DNA of 64,000 bases from Phycomyces blakesleeanus NRRL 1555(-) (GCF_001638985.1 NW_017265145.1:744001-808000), one strand, 5' to 3'. Counted from the stretch's first letter, positions 20,675 to 33,069 are shown. Translations and numbers: made by a program. The notes: a model not told the origin generated them from the sequence alone.

Positions 20675-23600
20675 GGTAAAGTTGATTTATGCAGACTTGT
20701 TAGGGAAAAAGTCTTGCGTAGAAATGACTTGTTCTCTTGATTCCAGTCCGCCCGTATTTATCACGTTTCTCTAGACGAGACTGCGTATAAACCCCCTGCG
20801 AGACTTTAGCCAGGTCGCTAAAGGAGTTTTAAATCAAAGGTTACCATAGATGATACCTTCACAGTACATGGTATTAGATACTCGTATAAGAGCTCCAAGT
20901 ATCAATACAATAAATTCCTAGGACGTAATGCAAGGTTCGGGAATATCTACAGTTTAAAATTTTGGGTTTGATATCTATCAATAAAAATGAGTATAGTTTG
21001 GATATGAGTTCATTCATCATCCTAAACATGATCACTATTTTATTATTTTACATATCAGTGTTTCGTGAATTCACTAATTCTATTCATATAAAGAAGATGT
21101 TTTTTTATTATGTTGCCCATTAGACAAAGGTCTTTAGCTTCTAATATATGTCCTAAAAATTCAGCTACATGTGCTTCAGCTTCTTATCTCCAAGAACAAG
21201 TTTATTGAAGACAATATGCAAATATACGTGTATAAACATTTCTTTGAAACTATTTTCCTTCCTTGTTCGAACCTATTTATACTATAGTAAAAGAAAGGGC
21301 GATTTTAGTAGGATATTTTTGCAAGGTTTCGGGGGATCTAAGGGCTACTTTAAAGTTGAGTTGTAATTAGACACCACTCTTCTTTTCTTTAGCGCTCTAA
21401 AGTGTCTTTCAGAATCCTGGATTTATTCATTTAGTTTTTGCAAATTCTCTTGGATTTTTTGCTTTGAAAAAAAAGTATAAGTTATATATTGTAGCATAAA
21501 GAAGAATATTTCCTGCAAAATAAAATAAATCCAACATGCAAACAAATTTGAAATATTGAAACTTAAAGAAAAATAAGAAAATGACTATCGAGTATAAAAG
21601 CATACAACCTTGACACAGTGATTTCTTTTGGAAGTCTTCATTAAATCCTACAAAATAAATTAAGCTTTTTTAAAAGATTCTTTTTTTTGCGTTTTGGAAT
21701 ATACTATATTGTTCACAATTAAGAGTTGCACACAATTTTTGATATCGTATATAAAAAATTAGATATTATATTGTGATAGTAAAAACTCTATTTTATTTCT
21801 TAAAAATCAATCAATCAGACATCGACTGTATGTATATATACTGTAGATACCAGACAAACAAGAATGACCCAGAAACTGGGATTTATTATATCTCAGGCAT
21901 ATTTGATCGCCCAACAATAAAAGATAAAGCTGTAAATTTTTTTTTGGGCAGTTTTATGCGATTTCAAAACTCTACTATATATATAATGAGGAGTATAACA
22001 CATATTTAACCTGACGGATATATTGAAGGGGGGTCTCAAGGTATGGTACATACACTGAGAAATAATTTGTCACAGACATGCAAATACATTGGTTGCCTGT
22101 CATCTTTCCTAAGTTTCTTCAACTAGTTAAAGACTGAAAGATAGCTACACCTGGAGTATAGACAGTCACCCAAAATATTATAAATGCTTTCTGTTGAGCT
22201 AACAATTTTAAGCATGTTTGATAATTCATTAATACTGCTTGCAATAGTTTTTTGTTTTTTGTTTTATTGAGTGCCTTATGTGATTTGCCTTTTTCTTAAA
22301 TGCGGTTGATTATTCTTACTTTAAAGCTTAGGATTACATGACATATAGTGCTTTTATAAAATATTACTTTATTTGTTTAAATTCGCACTACCTTAGACTA
22401 CAAGAAATATAATAACCACTAATCCTCCATTTTTCTTTTGGCCTTTTGGCTGGAAGAAATTGGAATAATACTTTTGTTTGAGTTTTATTTGGGCCTAAAT
22501 TTCATCGCTTAATCTGAACGTAAAAAATAAAACTAACAAACCAACCAAACAAACAAACAGGATTCATAGCTTCAATTCAATAAATTCCATCCTTCTCCCA
22601 ACTTTATTATGTTTTGTGGCAGCTTTGAATACACTGTCGTATAATCTATTTGATCATAAATTAGCTGATGCAACGCAGCGGCTTATATTAAGAATTTTCG
22701 ATGTTTTGCGAGCAGTAGTTCTGGAAATTGGAAATCCAGTAAGCTTGTTTAAACTTTGTGTAGTAGTAATCCAAGGTTAGTGCGTGTTTCTGTCCACGGA
22801 CTATTGCAAATGTCCTTTATCTTAGAAAATAAGAGGTTTGTATCCTTTTTAGAGTCGCCTCTTCAGTAAACATAGTTTCAGAATAATTATCTATCATACT
22901 ATGGAGTATTTCTACATTTATACTCTTCAGTCAAAATATCGCAGCAATATATGATACATATTCTTACCAGAAAATCATTTTTTATACTTTCTATGATGTA
23001 TTTTCTCTTTCTTTTTATTTGATTTTGAAAAATAAGACAATGTGCTTAAAACGATGAGTGAGCCTTTAAAAATTTGGTTACTTTCTGCAAACTATGTAGG
23101 TTTCAAAATTCATATTATACTGTCACGATTTGGGCAAAGTATTTATAAGAAAAAATGTTTAGTTTGCAGCATCAATTCAATCCAATTTAAATGAAAATGG
23201 TTTGGAAATTGGGATTGGCTTAACGAGATACTTTATGAAACAATAATAGTTTATGTAAAGTCTTTCACAAATATTAAAACAAGAAGGGTTACTTGTAAAT
23301 AATACATATAAAGGTAGAAAAGAGAATTTCAGGTGACTAATATAAACTTCTTTTTCTGCAAGGTAATACATGAAATTTGTATTCATACAGAGAAAAAGGG
23401 CTGGTTACTTGATACTTTGTACCCCCCGTAACTCCCTTGTCCAAACGTAACGCCCTTTAGTCTAGAACGATATGTACAGAAGATTTGTTCCAAGTTAGAC
23501 CGGCCCTTGAATACAAGTATACTTCTAGTAAAGCTGGCCTTGTACATTATTGTTATTAACTATATCCCCCTCCTTTAATATATATATTAGACTTGTCTCA

Positions 23601-23964
23601 CAGACTTTGCGACTTAGAGTCAAGCTTGATTCTTGCTCTTGAGGACTTCAATTCACTGCATTTCTCAGCTGTTACACGGCTGTATTCCAATTATTCATGA
23701 CCTACCAGTTCAATTTGTTGTCATCAAGGTAGCCAGGTTCATTTCACAACTCTTTATGGGCCTGATCGACCACAAGAAGTGTTAAACAGTCAGTGAGACA
23801 TAACTATAGCGAGTATCTACTAGATAAGCTGCTCTTTTAATGAATAAGAACCATCTGAGATTGGTGCATAATTAGTAGACACGTGACAGTATGGAGGTAT
23901 CATTGTCACCATGTAAAATAGGTTCTTTTTTTTTTTAAAAAAAAGAAAAGTACTTCTTTTGGTT
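20675..23964. other. Gene-free interval (3.3 kb)
   Basis: This is the longest stretch in the window without a recognisable gene. It is strongly AT-rich, has only short open frames lacking codon bias or family resemblance, and I see no long inverted or direct repeats or RNA gene. The right end must contain the promoter of the RING-CH gene. A decayed gene or an untranslated RNA cannot be excluded by eye. Confidence 0.5.
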
Positions 23965-25283
23965 ATGGTGAATATGCTTCTAGATAATAATGAAGATGAT
24001 TTGGGTACAAGTTATCGATTATGCAAAATATGTCTAGAAAAAGACGATATTCGTCGATTGATATCGCCATGCAAATGCAAAGGATCAATGTAAGCCATTT
24101 TATAGATCCAACCGATGGAGACTGATGATCATCCAAAAGGAAATATATTCATACCTCATGCATGGCGTCATGGCGAAATTCACTTATGGAGAGTGGTAGA
24201 GATGGCGATCTCTATCATTGCCAGTTGTGTAAGCACAGGTTATATATTAAACAGCACCGTCCGTGGGCAGCACTTTTAAACCATAAAGGTAAGTTAATGA
24301 AAAACCCCCGTATCGAGTGAACTGGCATGAATTGTCTGACTTTAGTGACCCGTTCGCTGATCACTGTTGCACTCCTGGTACTTTTGTTGGTCCCTTCTGG
24401 TAAGCTGGAGTAATATGTGTCGTTATTAGACTAGAATCAATTTCATCGCGAAAAGTTCTCTTTGATTCACTATAATTAATATCGGATCTTAGGGGTGGTG
24501 ATGAAGGTGTTTATACAGCTCTCGGTTATATTGTCAAATTATCCAGATGGTCTTATCAAGGCCTGGTCTTCTAGCTCAATTAAGGATGTATTTACCACCA
24601 GCCAGATAGACGTACATGTTCTTGCTGCATCCTCCTCTTCAGAAACAGCTGTTCGTGTCATTTACTCTCCGTTTCCTGTCTGTTTCCGTCTCTCATCATC
24701 CGATAATTACGATCTCTTCAACAGCAGAGCACTCAACTTATTTTTATTTCCATTTTCAGACGAGCGGTTTTGGCAGCTGATCCTCTGCCGACTAGAGCAT
24801 TTTCATCTAGGGTTCTTTTTGATAGGAAGTGTGAACAATATCTGGTTGACCTACAAGATTCTCGATGATATGTTCGATTTGGTCTTGATAGGTTCAGACA
24901 CACTCCAAGACGGGGTCCAGGTAGAAGGAGAAGAGGAAGAGGAAGAGGAGGAGGAAGAGCCCAATCTACCTACGATCAATCGTCGAGTGGGAAAACTTGT
25001 CAAGAGCATGTTACTCTTCCATTGTTGCACTCTTGTGGTTCTGTTTTGGATTCATTTCAATTTGTTAGCTTTCCACACAGATTCACCCCAAAATGACCCC
25101 CAGACGTACAACACTCGTCAATTTTTAGCAGAATTGCCTATGTGGACCCTCCGTTGGGTTACCCTTGGCATTGCAGTAGGAGATTTTGCGCTACGGAGTA
25201 TTTATCGATGGCTGGGACGCATCAGCAATTGTGTTGCAGAAGAAGAGGTGCTCACATCGCCTGAAAATCAACCATTACACTAA
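23965..25283 (+). CDS. RING-CH (MARCH/Doa10-type) membrane E3 ubiquitin ligase
   Basis: Four exons (23965-24089, 24140-24288, 24346-24399, 24493-25283) give 372 aa. The N-terminal RING-CH finger is complete after splicing: YRLCKICLEKDDIRRLISPC, KCKGSM|KYIHTSCMASWRNS, then LYHCQLCKHRLYI. This gives the C4HC3 order with His in the fourth position and Trp before the last pair. Hydrophobic helices follow (SLITVALLVLLLVPSG; around LILCRLEHFHLGFFLIGSV; MLLFHCCTLVVLFWIHFNLL; a segment near the C-terminus). The protein is probably multi-pass in ER or endosomal membranes, with an acidic poly-Glu loop between helices. MARCH-type ligases ubiquitinate membrane proteins. The substrate is unknown. The acceptor of intron 1 (24139, CAAAAG) is weak, but only it restores the finger. 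Confidence 0.85.
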
Positions 25284-25491
25284 TTTACATACATCTCATA
25301 TACACCCACCCACCCAAGTATATACATATATACATATATACATATATAAATGTATACATAGATACGTTTTGTTCACTAGATAATACGATCATACAGTCTT
25401 CAAAATTACGATACCAAATGGATAAGATGACAAAAAAAGACTTTATAACTGCCAACAGGCTTAAAATAGGTTTCTTTTTTGAATGTTGAAT

Positions 25492-26373
25492 TTATGCCTC
25501 AACAGCAGCGGGGGCAGCGGGGACAGGAGCAGGAGTGAAGTCCTGGACAATGGGCTCCTCAACATCGGTCTCCTCCTTGGGTTCAAGGATAGTGACAATA
25601 TCGGGAAGAGTGTTCTTGGGTCCATTGCGGCCGGTAGGATCACTGTCAAGCATGATCTTGACCTTGATACCGAGGACACCCTGACGCAACATAACGTGGC
25701 GAACAGCAGTGGTGATGAAATCACGAGCGGGCTGGCCGGAGTGGATCATGAAACCATCGCTGAACTTCATGGCCTTGGCGCGGGCAGCACGGAGCTTACC
25801 GGACACAACAACCTCGCAACCCTTGGCGCCAGACTCCATAACGAAGCGGACGACACCGTAGCATGCACGACGGACAGCAAGACCGTTGAGGAGCTTGTAC
25901 TTGACAGACTCGCACTGGGCAATGGCGCAGAGACCACGGTTCTGGACACGCTCGGCGTAGAGCTCAACAGCGTTCTCGGCGAACTTGAAACGCTTCTGGA
26001 CGAGGAAGGTCAATTCACGGATGCGACGACCCTTCTCACCAAGAACGTTCTGGGTGTGTGTGGCACGGATGATGATCTCAGTGCGGGCGGGGGTGACACG
26101 GACCTCAACACCAGCATAACCATCCTCAGCGAGTTCACGAGTGAAGTATTCATTCAACTCGGCGTAGAAGACACCATCGGCGACCTAGAAAGACAAGGTT
26201 GTCAGTGCAATGGCCAATATAATCTAACACACGTTTAGATAATCGATCGACTTACAAACTAGGTTGGCGGACAGAAAGTTGGATTCATATACATATTGGT
26301 TAGCTCATCAATCCATCCATGCATCAATCCATCAGTGTCTAACCTTTCTCTTCTTGGAGATTTGGGCAGCCAT
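25492..26373 (-). CDS. RPS3: 40S ribosomal protein uS3 (RPS3)
   Basis: Coding exons are 26344-26373 ([10 protein letters not shown]), a 3-nt microexon 26256-26258 (TTT, Phe) and 25492-26184. Total 241 aa. Family landmarks: [18 protein letters not shown], the KH domain with [55 protein letters not shown] and [14 protein letters not shown]. It lies at the mRNA entry side of the 40S subunit. Without the microexon the protein would read KRKVADG and lose the otherwise invariant Phe of KRKFVADG. The last exon is noticeably richer in G+C than its surroundings and uses codons such as CGT, AAG and CTC, as expected of a highly expressed gene. Confidence 0.97.
26256..26258 (-). other. 3-nt microexon of RPS3 (one Phe codon)
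   Basis: On minus the sequence reads CCAACCTAG|TTT|GTAAGTCGATC: a good acceptor, three bases, a perfect GTAAGT donor. Flanking introns are 85 nt (26259-26343) and 71 nt (26185-26255). It supplies the Phe conserved in uS3. Confidence 0.82.
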
Positions 26374-26679
26374 CGTTTCACTGAAAAAAGGAAGGAGGAT
26401 GGTATGGGCTTTCCGGTGCTGTCAAGAGGCCGCCAGCGGCGTGTGTGCCCTCCAAGTTTCCTGCGGCAACAATTTGACTCTCCGACCGGACCACTCTCTG
26501 GTCCCCCTAATTTATTTTTTTAAAGCATTTTATCACAGCCAAAACTAAATGAGAAAGGAAAAAAAAAAGAAAAAAAAAAGAAAAAAAGAAGCATATATCA
26601 ATATCAATATAAAATACGTAGGGAAAATTCCCTATTATTTATCCCTTGTATGGGCTGAAACCAGAGGCCCCTCTTTTGA

Positions 26680-26710
<31 letters not shown>

Positions 26711-26915
26711 CAATCGATATTCTTTATCGCAATCAAGCCTGTGTTTTCTAAATCTAATTTTCTTTCTTTGATTTCCCCTGGCTGAGAAGTGACTGCAGCG
26801 CTCTCTCGTTTATTTCCATACCTTGCCTTAAATGTCAAGCAAACCAACTCGGATAAAACCACCCATCGTCATTCTTCCCACTTTTATTTATTAATTCCCT
26901 TCCTTCTTTCTCCCA
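26374..26915. promoter_or_regulatory. Divergent intergenic region of RPS3 and a small coiled-coil gene
   Basis: The part next to RPS3 (26380-26500) is GC-richer than the local background and probably holds its promoter. An A-rich tract lies at 26550-26590 and an AT dinucleotide run at 26682-26704. No defined factor site is claimed. Confidence 0.4.
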
Positions 26916-27164
26916 ATGTCAGATATCAAGACGTATCGCAAACAAATGTCACAAACAAGAAACGGTAGCACCGAATTTATGGCCAATAGTCAAGGCTTGC
27001 AACGCACAGACGCGTCCTATATTCACCTCAGCAGAGAACAGCAGCAGCTACGAGAAGAAATTGCCCGACTCAGACAAGAAGAGCAGCAGCTGTGCGAAAA
27101 AGACGTCTGGGTCAAGAAAAACATTGTTGCCGTTAGAGAGCAAATGCACAATGAAGATAGATAA
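26916..27164 (+). CDS. Small coiled-coil protein of unknown function (82 aa)
   Basis: A single-exon open frame of 82 codons. Residues about 35-80 are a strongly predicted coiled coil, dominated by Glu/Gln/Leu/Arg heptads (LSREQQQLREEIARLRQEE, then QQLCEKDVWVKKNIVAVRE). The N-terminus is polar. I do not recognise a family. The coding look (regular heptads, no rare codons) and isolated position between two promoters make it a plausible real gene. It could also be a conserved subunit of a larger complex. It converges with the MRCK/ROCK-like kinase gene, whose stop lies 165 bases further. Confidence 0.5.
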   Translation: MSDIKTYRKQMSQTRNGSTEFMANSQGLQRTDASYIHLSREQQQLREEIARLRQEEQQLCEKDVWVKKNIVAVREQMHNEDR

Positions 27165-27329
27165 TAGCCGTTGTGTGGCGACCACAAAGATACCATAATA
27201 AACATTCCTCAAATTTTCTATATTCAAGGCTATTGAGAAGATATGGAGTCCAGCTATGCTTTATATTTTATATTATGGGGATGATATATATGAAAGATTT
27301 AGTATTATTGGCTGTCTATAGGATGAAGG

Positions 27330-30300
27330 TCAAATTGCCAAGGATGCTCTCTCTCGTTCCATGCTGGTATCACTAGGATATTTGCTAGAATTTTTCTGCT
27401 CTCGCCCAAGGGACCGTAACCACCATTTCTGTTCCGTCTTATCGGCTGCCATCAGATAATAGGGCTTTTCCTGCATTAACTTCCGGTAGTCATCGCAAGC
27501 TAATGGATAGTCTATACACCAGTCATGGCGGCTATATCCACATTCAGTGCAAATTATTGTGGCCTGTTCGTCATGACATATTAAACAATGTACATCTGAT
27601 CCTTCTATACGCTCAAATGAATGGTGCTTGGTCGCATTTGATTGCTGAAAAGAGGTTTTCTAGAAAATGAAAAAGGGGGGATATATTAGTATACAAATGT
27701 TTATAGCATACATATATACATATATGAATGTATCCATTGTATTTTAGGAAACTCACATTGATAAGCTGCTGTCGTTTCAGGGTCAATTGACAAATCTTTT
27801 TTGTAGCCATCAAAATTGCATGCTCAAGTTCCTTGTGAATTTTCCGCTGTTGTTCCTCGCTCGAAGTATTCATACCACTTGCCCTGAGCCCATTAATCAA
27901 ACGAGAACGAGCTTCGAGAGTCTTTTTTGCACCTTCCATGTAACTTTCTTCTAACTTCAGTTGGCTATCAATTCTGGCCAATTGTATACTACTATCATGA
28001 GACATAGGACGTGTTATTGTAGTAGAGACAGTCTTTGAAGTAGCAAATGTTAGTATTTAATATCATGGCTACTATATTTCTTACCGATTCACTTGCACAT
28101 GAAAGACTGTCTAGCACTCTAATGGAGAAAGTGCATTCAGCCTGAGAGGGGTTTAGGAAAGCTAGCTCATTGCTTTGCACAGGTTGAATAAGCACAGTTG
28201 GGGATCTAAAAAGAAACGTGATTGAATAAGAATGCCTAATAAATAAACTGACAACCTTACGCGATTGGAATCCTTATGTCAGGAAGTTGTCTTTCAAGCT
28301 TTTCACAATTCGAAGGCTTATTCTTGAAAGCTAATAAATTTCCATTTTTATATTGCACATAAAAAGCTTGGAAGTCTTTGGAACTTGGGCGGGTTGAAGT
28401 AGTGATTCTAAGAGGACCTCTGGGGCTGGATCCTACTTGTTTTTTAAATATATAAATAAAGTATAATGATTAATACTAATATATTGAATTTATAAGCTTT
28501 TTTTTTTAAAAAAAAACCATATATTAATAACTAGCTATATTAACTTTACCTTGACTAAACCACCCTTGTTTTTTTGAATATACTTTATCTTCGCGTTTAT
28601 CTTGGTCATTGCTTTGGAACAATCTGCTTACTGTAACTGTCTCAGTTATTCGGTGCTGGGGTTGTAGAGCATCTTTGTGGAGGCGGGATAAATCCCGTTT
28701 GGCATCATGTAACGCATTTTCAGATTCCTCAAGGGCCTTTTCAAGTTGACGGATGGTTTCTCTGTCCTTTCGCCACATTATTGACAGAATCATGCTCCGA
28801 CCTTGCTCAGGTGCATTGGGCTCCAAAGTTGGGAGTGCAGGAAGTGTTTTAGCAATCTGTCTAGTCTTTCCGACCGTCTTAAACTCACGTCGAAGGTTTT
28901 CCAGTTCGATTCGCAAGGATGCGGCAGTGAGCTGTGTAGACTTTGCCAAGGCACGCAACAACTGACACTCTTTACGCTCCGCTGTTATGGCACATACCAA
29001 TGTTTCCTTTTCATTATGAAGATCCTCCAGGGATTTCTCTACATTGGCAAGGTGCTGGATATAATCTTGATGCTGGGTCTCATGTACAGTATTGTCTTTT
29101 TTATGACTCTGAAGCTGGGTACTAGTAAGTTTTAAGTGCTGCTTTGTTTGTTCGTGATCAAGTATCTCTTTTTCGAGATTCTCTTTAAGTTCGATTCTTT
29201 GAGAAGTTTCATTCTCTAGCTCCTGTAAAGCATTGTTTTTTTCATTTTCTAATTTTGCAGTGTCGTTAGTGAGTGCCTGAATTGTCTGGAGGAGATTTGA
29301 TAGGCTGGCTTCTTTTTGAGATCTATCTGATTTCTGCTGCAATTCCTGCTCTTTCCAAATCTGTAATTCACAGGCTTGCTGGTTGGATATTTCTTCCAAT
29401 GATTTTATCCTATCTTCTAGTTCTGTGACCGTCAGCTTAAGTTTGGTATTATCTTGTTCAAGTTGATCGACTTTAGGATTTACGGCATTGTGAACTTCTT
29501 CAGTATATATAGTGTCAGAAAGCATATCCTTTAAACGTAACTGGGGATCATTTAGCTGTCTTAAGTTGGCGATGTCATCTTTCATACTTGGAAGGATGTC
29601 CTTTGTCGTGTTTGGCATAAGACTTGAATATGTGTATCCAATAAATGGAAGACTTCGTCCTTCATATACGCCAGTATTATTAGTCTGCTCGCTAGTTATA
29701 GTCGGAACCGTGTCTTCTTCAGGGACCGAGAAATTAGATGTGTCATCTGGTGAAGATAGAACGGGAAGAAAAGGCGGTGTGGCTGTATATATGTATATAT
29801 ATATATGCGTGTGTATGTATGTATGTATGTGTGCTGTGAGTACTTGAGCATATGTCAAGGATTATTCCCACCTTCAAAAGATTACATTACCTCCTCTTAT
29901 ATTCTCCCAATCGATTCCTTTAAAGAAAGGATGGTGTTGTATTTCTTGGATTCCATTTTTCCCTAAACGATCCTCCTTTTTGCACAATAGCCTAAAGGTA
30001 ACGTTACTATTCTGATACTTAATATGCGAATGAGAGGAGTGTGATTTACTTGCAAATAAGATCTTTCGCTTCCTCGGAGATCGGAATGTCATCGTTGAAC
30101 TTTAGAGAAGACTGGGCAGATCTATATTTAGCAAGACAACAATGCAGATCACCCACAAATTACTTACTTGATGAAAAATAATCTTCCGATAGGTCTCGCT
30201 CTCGCTATCTCGCGAATAAAATGGCGGGTTTTCTTGAAGGACCTCGTACAAAACAATGCCCACAGACCACCAATCAACTTCTGTACCGTAAGTAACATTG

Positions 30301-31321
30301 CCCTGTTGTGATTCGAGTACTTCGGGAGAAACGTAATCGCATGTTCCAACTGGTGTTGTCGGTGGGATCTATCAAGTAAAGAAAAGAAAAAAAGGCGAAG
30401 CCTATATTTGTATACAGTACAGACTATGATCTTGGATTAAATATTTACCTTTGAGCAGTGATCGATTCTAATACACGATCCAAAGTCTGCTAGTTTGACA
30501 TGCCCACTATTATCAATAAGAATATTTTGGGGCTTAATATCCCGATGAACGTATCCCAATGCATGCAAGCTATCAACAGCCAGGATTGTCTCGGCCATAT
30601 AGAACCTCGCTTCATCTTCATTAAGGCAAAGATTTTCTTTACGATCGAGTACACTGAAAAGATCGCCTCCACCGGCATATTCCATTACCAGATAAAGATT
30701 ATCCACATCTTGGAAGGCGGCGTGGAGGACAGGCATCCAATGGTTTGCGTCTGGGTGTGACAAGACTAAGCGTTCTTCCATTGAGAATGCCTTCTAGTAA
30801 AATTAAATGGTAAAATATGTGAGCTTGGATGACTTATTTGGTGAATTGACATACTTGTTGCTGTTGTAATAGTGGATCTTTACTAAGAACTTTCATCGCA
30901 TATACATTACCGTCTAGTTTACTGCGGACTACAGAGACCTAGAAGATATGAGTTGGAGAAAAAGGTTTATAGACGGAGAATTGTTCTACTAAACAATCCT
31001 ACTCACTCACGCAGTAACTTACTATGCCAAAGAGCCCATTGGCAAGAGGCCGAATGACCTCAAAATCATTCTTGTTGATTCTTGCCGCTCTTAGTTGCTT
31101 CTCGACCTTTTGGACTAAAAAGATTCGTGTCAGATTAAGCTTATTGATGTGGGGTTATTACATTGACTGAGAAACTCTCCGATAGTTTCTTGTCTATTGG
31201 TTCTCTGGTAAGCTTCACAATCATCATAAAGAGCTAGAAGGGCGTCTAGGAGGGCATCAGTGGTGTATAAATGGCGCTGTTCTAAACGGGCGGAGATAGA
31301 GGAATGTTGGGAGACAGGCAT
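27330..31321 (-). CDS. AGC protein kinase of the DMPK/MRCK/ROCK family with coiled coil and C-terminal C1 domain
   Basis: Twelve in-phase exons: 31162-31321, 31023-31114, 30855-30938, 30449-30793, 30168-30368, 30050-30111, 29891-29991, 28550-29782, 28261-28435, 28085-28205, 27757-28032, 27330-27644. Total 1054 aa. The N-terminus LYTTDALLDALLALYDDCEA matches MRCK. The kinase has the VAIK-type lysine (VYAMKVLSK), YVHRDIKPQNILIDNSGHVK, LADFGSC, TYGTEVDWWSVGIVLYE, and the AGC tail SSPDDTSNFSVPEED. The first Gly of the glycine-rich loop is replaced (PLANGLFGIV). A ~400-residue coiled coil follows, then a beta-rich stretch, an HR1-like helical segment, and an atypical C1 finger (HHSFERIEGSDVHCLICHDE with CTECGYSRHDWC). 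The protein ends with a PH-like tail (PYYLMAADKTEQKWWLRSLG). Such kinases act downstream of Rho/Cdc42 on actomyosin. Here that is inference. Confidence 0.88.
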
Positions 31322-31886
31322 GGTGAAGAGGTGTGTTGAATTATTTGCCTGTTGAGTGTTTGTTATATTGTATTAATTTATGATATTCTAATATATGGTT
31401 AATTAGTAGCAATGTAGAGGGAAGGGTGACAAACAATAATGGTAATAAAAATAAGAATATTAAGAAAACAAGGGTACGAAGCTAAGAGAAGGAAAAGAAT
31501 GGATGTTTTCGTCCTTGCTCGATTCTATTTATCGTATATAAACATTCTCCTTGTTTGGTAAGTGATGGACAACAACGGTTTTTTTAGCCCACTGTGTAAA
31601 GATCCATGACGTCCTCCTTTCTCCCCCCTCCCTTCCCCCCCAACCCACCCACCCACCTTAATAAAGCACAAATCTTTTTGGATTTACGGTGGAATCATAC
31701 AATCTTCCAAAACCACCATCATGATTGGATACACCACTTCAACCAGCGCAAATAATCAAGAAATTCAGGACTTTTTTTCATTAAAACTATGACTTGACAA
31801 GGAAGATGTTTGTCACCTGACCCACTTTCTCTTTCTTGGTGTCCGCCCTCCTCTTTTTCTTTTTCTTCTTCTCATCTCCTGCCCTC
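31322..31886. promoter_or_regulatory. Divergent promoter region between MRCK/ROCK-like kinase and PHO85
   Basis: 565 bases separate the two start codons on opposite strands. A C-rich pyrimidine tract (31619-31656) lies on the PHO85 side. Individual transcription-factor sites were not identified. Confidence 0.4.
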
Positions 31887-32795
31887 ATGTCTGCCGCCAA
31901 CGGAACATCTGATCAACGGTACACGCGTTTAGAGAAACTAGGCGAGGGCACATATGCTACAGTGTTTAAGGGGAAGAGTCGTCTTGGAGGAGAGATAGTC
32001 GCACTCAAGGAGATTCATTTAGATGCAGAGGAAGGTGCTCCATCCACTGCTATCCGCGAGATCTCTTTGATGAAAGAATTGAAACATCGTAATATTGTCC
32101 GCCTCCAGGACGTTATCCATACAGAGAACAAGCTCACTCTCGTCTTTGAATTTATGGACCAGGACCTGAAAAAGTTTATGGATGTCACCGCACGATCTAG
32201 TCATGGTGCACTCGAAACACCTATGATCAAGTCATTCATGTACCAACTGCTACAGGGTATTGCTTACTGCCATGAGAACAGAGTGTTGCATCGTGATTTG
32301 AAACCCCAGAACTTGCTTATTAACAAGCGAGGAGAACTCAAGTTGGGTGATTTTGGTCTTGCACGTGCCTTTGGCATTCCCGTAAACACCTTCTCCAACG
32401 AAGTTGTCACGCTTTGGTATCGTGCACCCGATGTCCTGTTAGGTTCACGAATGTACTCAACTTCAATCGATATCTGGTCAGCCGGCTGTATTATGGCTGA
32501 AATGTACACCGGTAGACCCCTTTTCCCTGGAACTACCAACGAGGACCAACTCCAAAAGATTTTTAGAGTGATGGGTACTCCTACCGAACAAACATGGCCA
32601 GGCGTCTCTCAGTTGCCAGAATATAAACCTGCTCAGGCTATCTATCCTCCGCAGCATATCACCCAGATTTTGCCTACATTGGATCCAATGGGACTTGATC
32701 TCTTGAGTAGAATGCTCCAATACCAGCCCCAAATGAGAATCTCTGCAAAGGATGCCCTTAGCCATGTGTATTTTAACGATGTAGCTCGCTCCTAA
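31887..32795 (+). CDS. PHO85: Cyclin-dependent kinase Pho85
   Basis: An intron-less gene of 302 aa, about the usual length for Pho85/CDK5. All CDK hallmarks are present: [25 protein letters not shown], the [14 protein letters not shown] helix, [32 protein letters not shown] and [20 protein letters not shown]. The PSTAIRE helix followed by SLMKELKH, and the Ser in the T-loop where Cdc28 has Thr, identify Pho85 rather than Cdc28. Pho85 with various cyclins controls phosphate response, glycogen metabolism, polarity and the cell cycle. I start at 31887 ([12 protein letters not shown]). The open frame extends upstream to an in-frame ATG preceded by a Phe-rich stretch, which looks like leader sequence. 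Among multi-exon neighbours, this is one of the few intron-free genes. Confidence 0.96.
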   Translation: MSAANGTSDQRYTRLEKLGEGTYATVFKGKSRLGGEIVALKEIHLDAEEGAPSTAIREISLMKELKHRNIVRLQDVIHTENKLTLVFEFMDQDLKKFMDVTARSSHGALETPMIKSFMYQLLQGIAYCHENRVLHRDLKPQNLLINKRGELKLGDFGLARAFGIPVNTFSNEVVTLWYRAPDVLLGSRMYSTSIDIWSAGCIMAEMYTGRPLFPGTTNEDQLQKIFRVMGTPTEQTWPGVSQLPEYKPAQAIYPPQHITQILPTLDPMGLDLLSRMLQYQPQMRISAKDALSHVYFNDVARS

Positions 32796-33069
32796 TGGCT
32801 TAACTATAAAAAAGAAGAATATCCAAACTTTGACTCTACATATTCACCTCAACACTTACCCCTCTCAATCTCTCTATTTCTCTCTATCTGTTGAACTCAA
32901 TTTACTATCTTTTATATATGTCCAACATATAAGCACAAGCATTCATAATGTAAACAGCCCACGTTTGCATGGATAATAAACCTTTCTTTCTCTCTTTTTT
33001 GTTGTTTTATATATGTATATATATGATGTGTGTGTATATATTTTAGGTAAATGTAAAAAAAATAACGTC
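32796..33069. other. Convergent 3' spacer of PHO85 and CCT6
   Basis: Short 3' spacer with TC microsatellite stretches and TATA-like repeats. No gene seen. Confidence 0.5.

Noticed and set aside
20675..23964. Several 60-80 codon frames in the gene-free interval
   Set aside because: AT-driven chance frames with Ile/Lys/Phe/Tyr-heavy composition, no splice-consistent partners or motifs.
24090..24139. Open frame suggesting an NRWRL motif right after the RING-CH first half
   Set aside because: Coincidental; the real His/Trp-containing half (KYIHTSCMASWRNS) lies in the next exon after a CAAAAG acceptor.
25483..26238. 251-residue open frame on plus, opposite RPS3
   Set aside because: It is the antisense shadow of a conserved, codon-biased gene; the product has no family resemblance.
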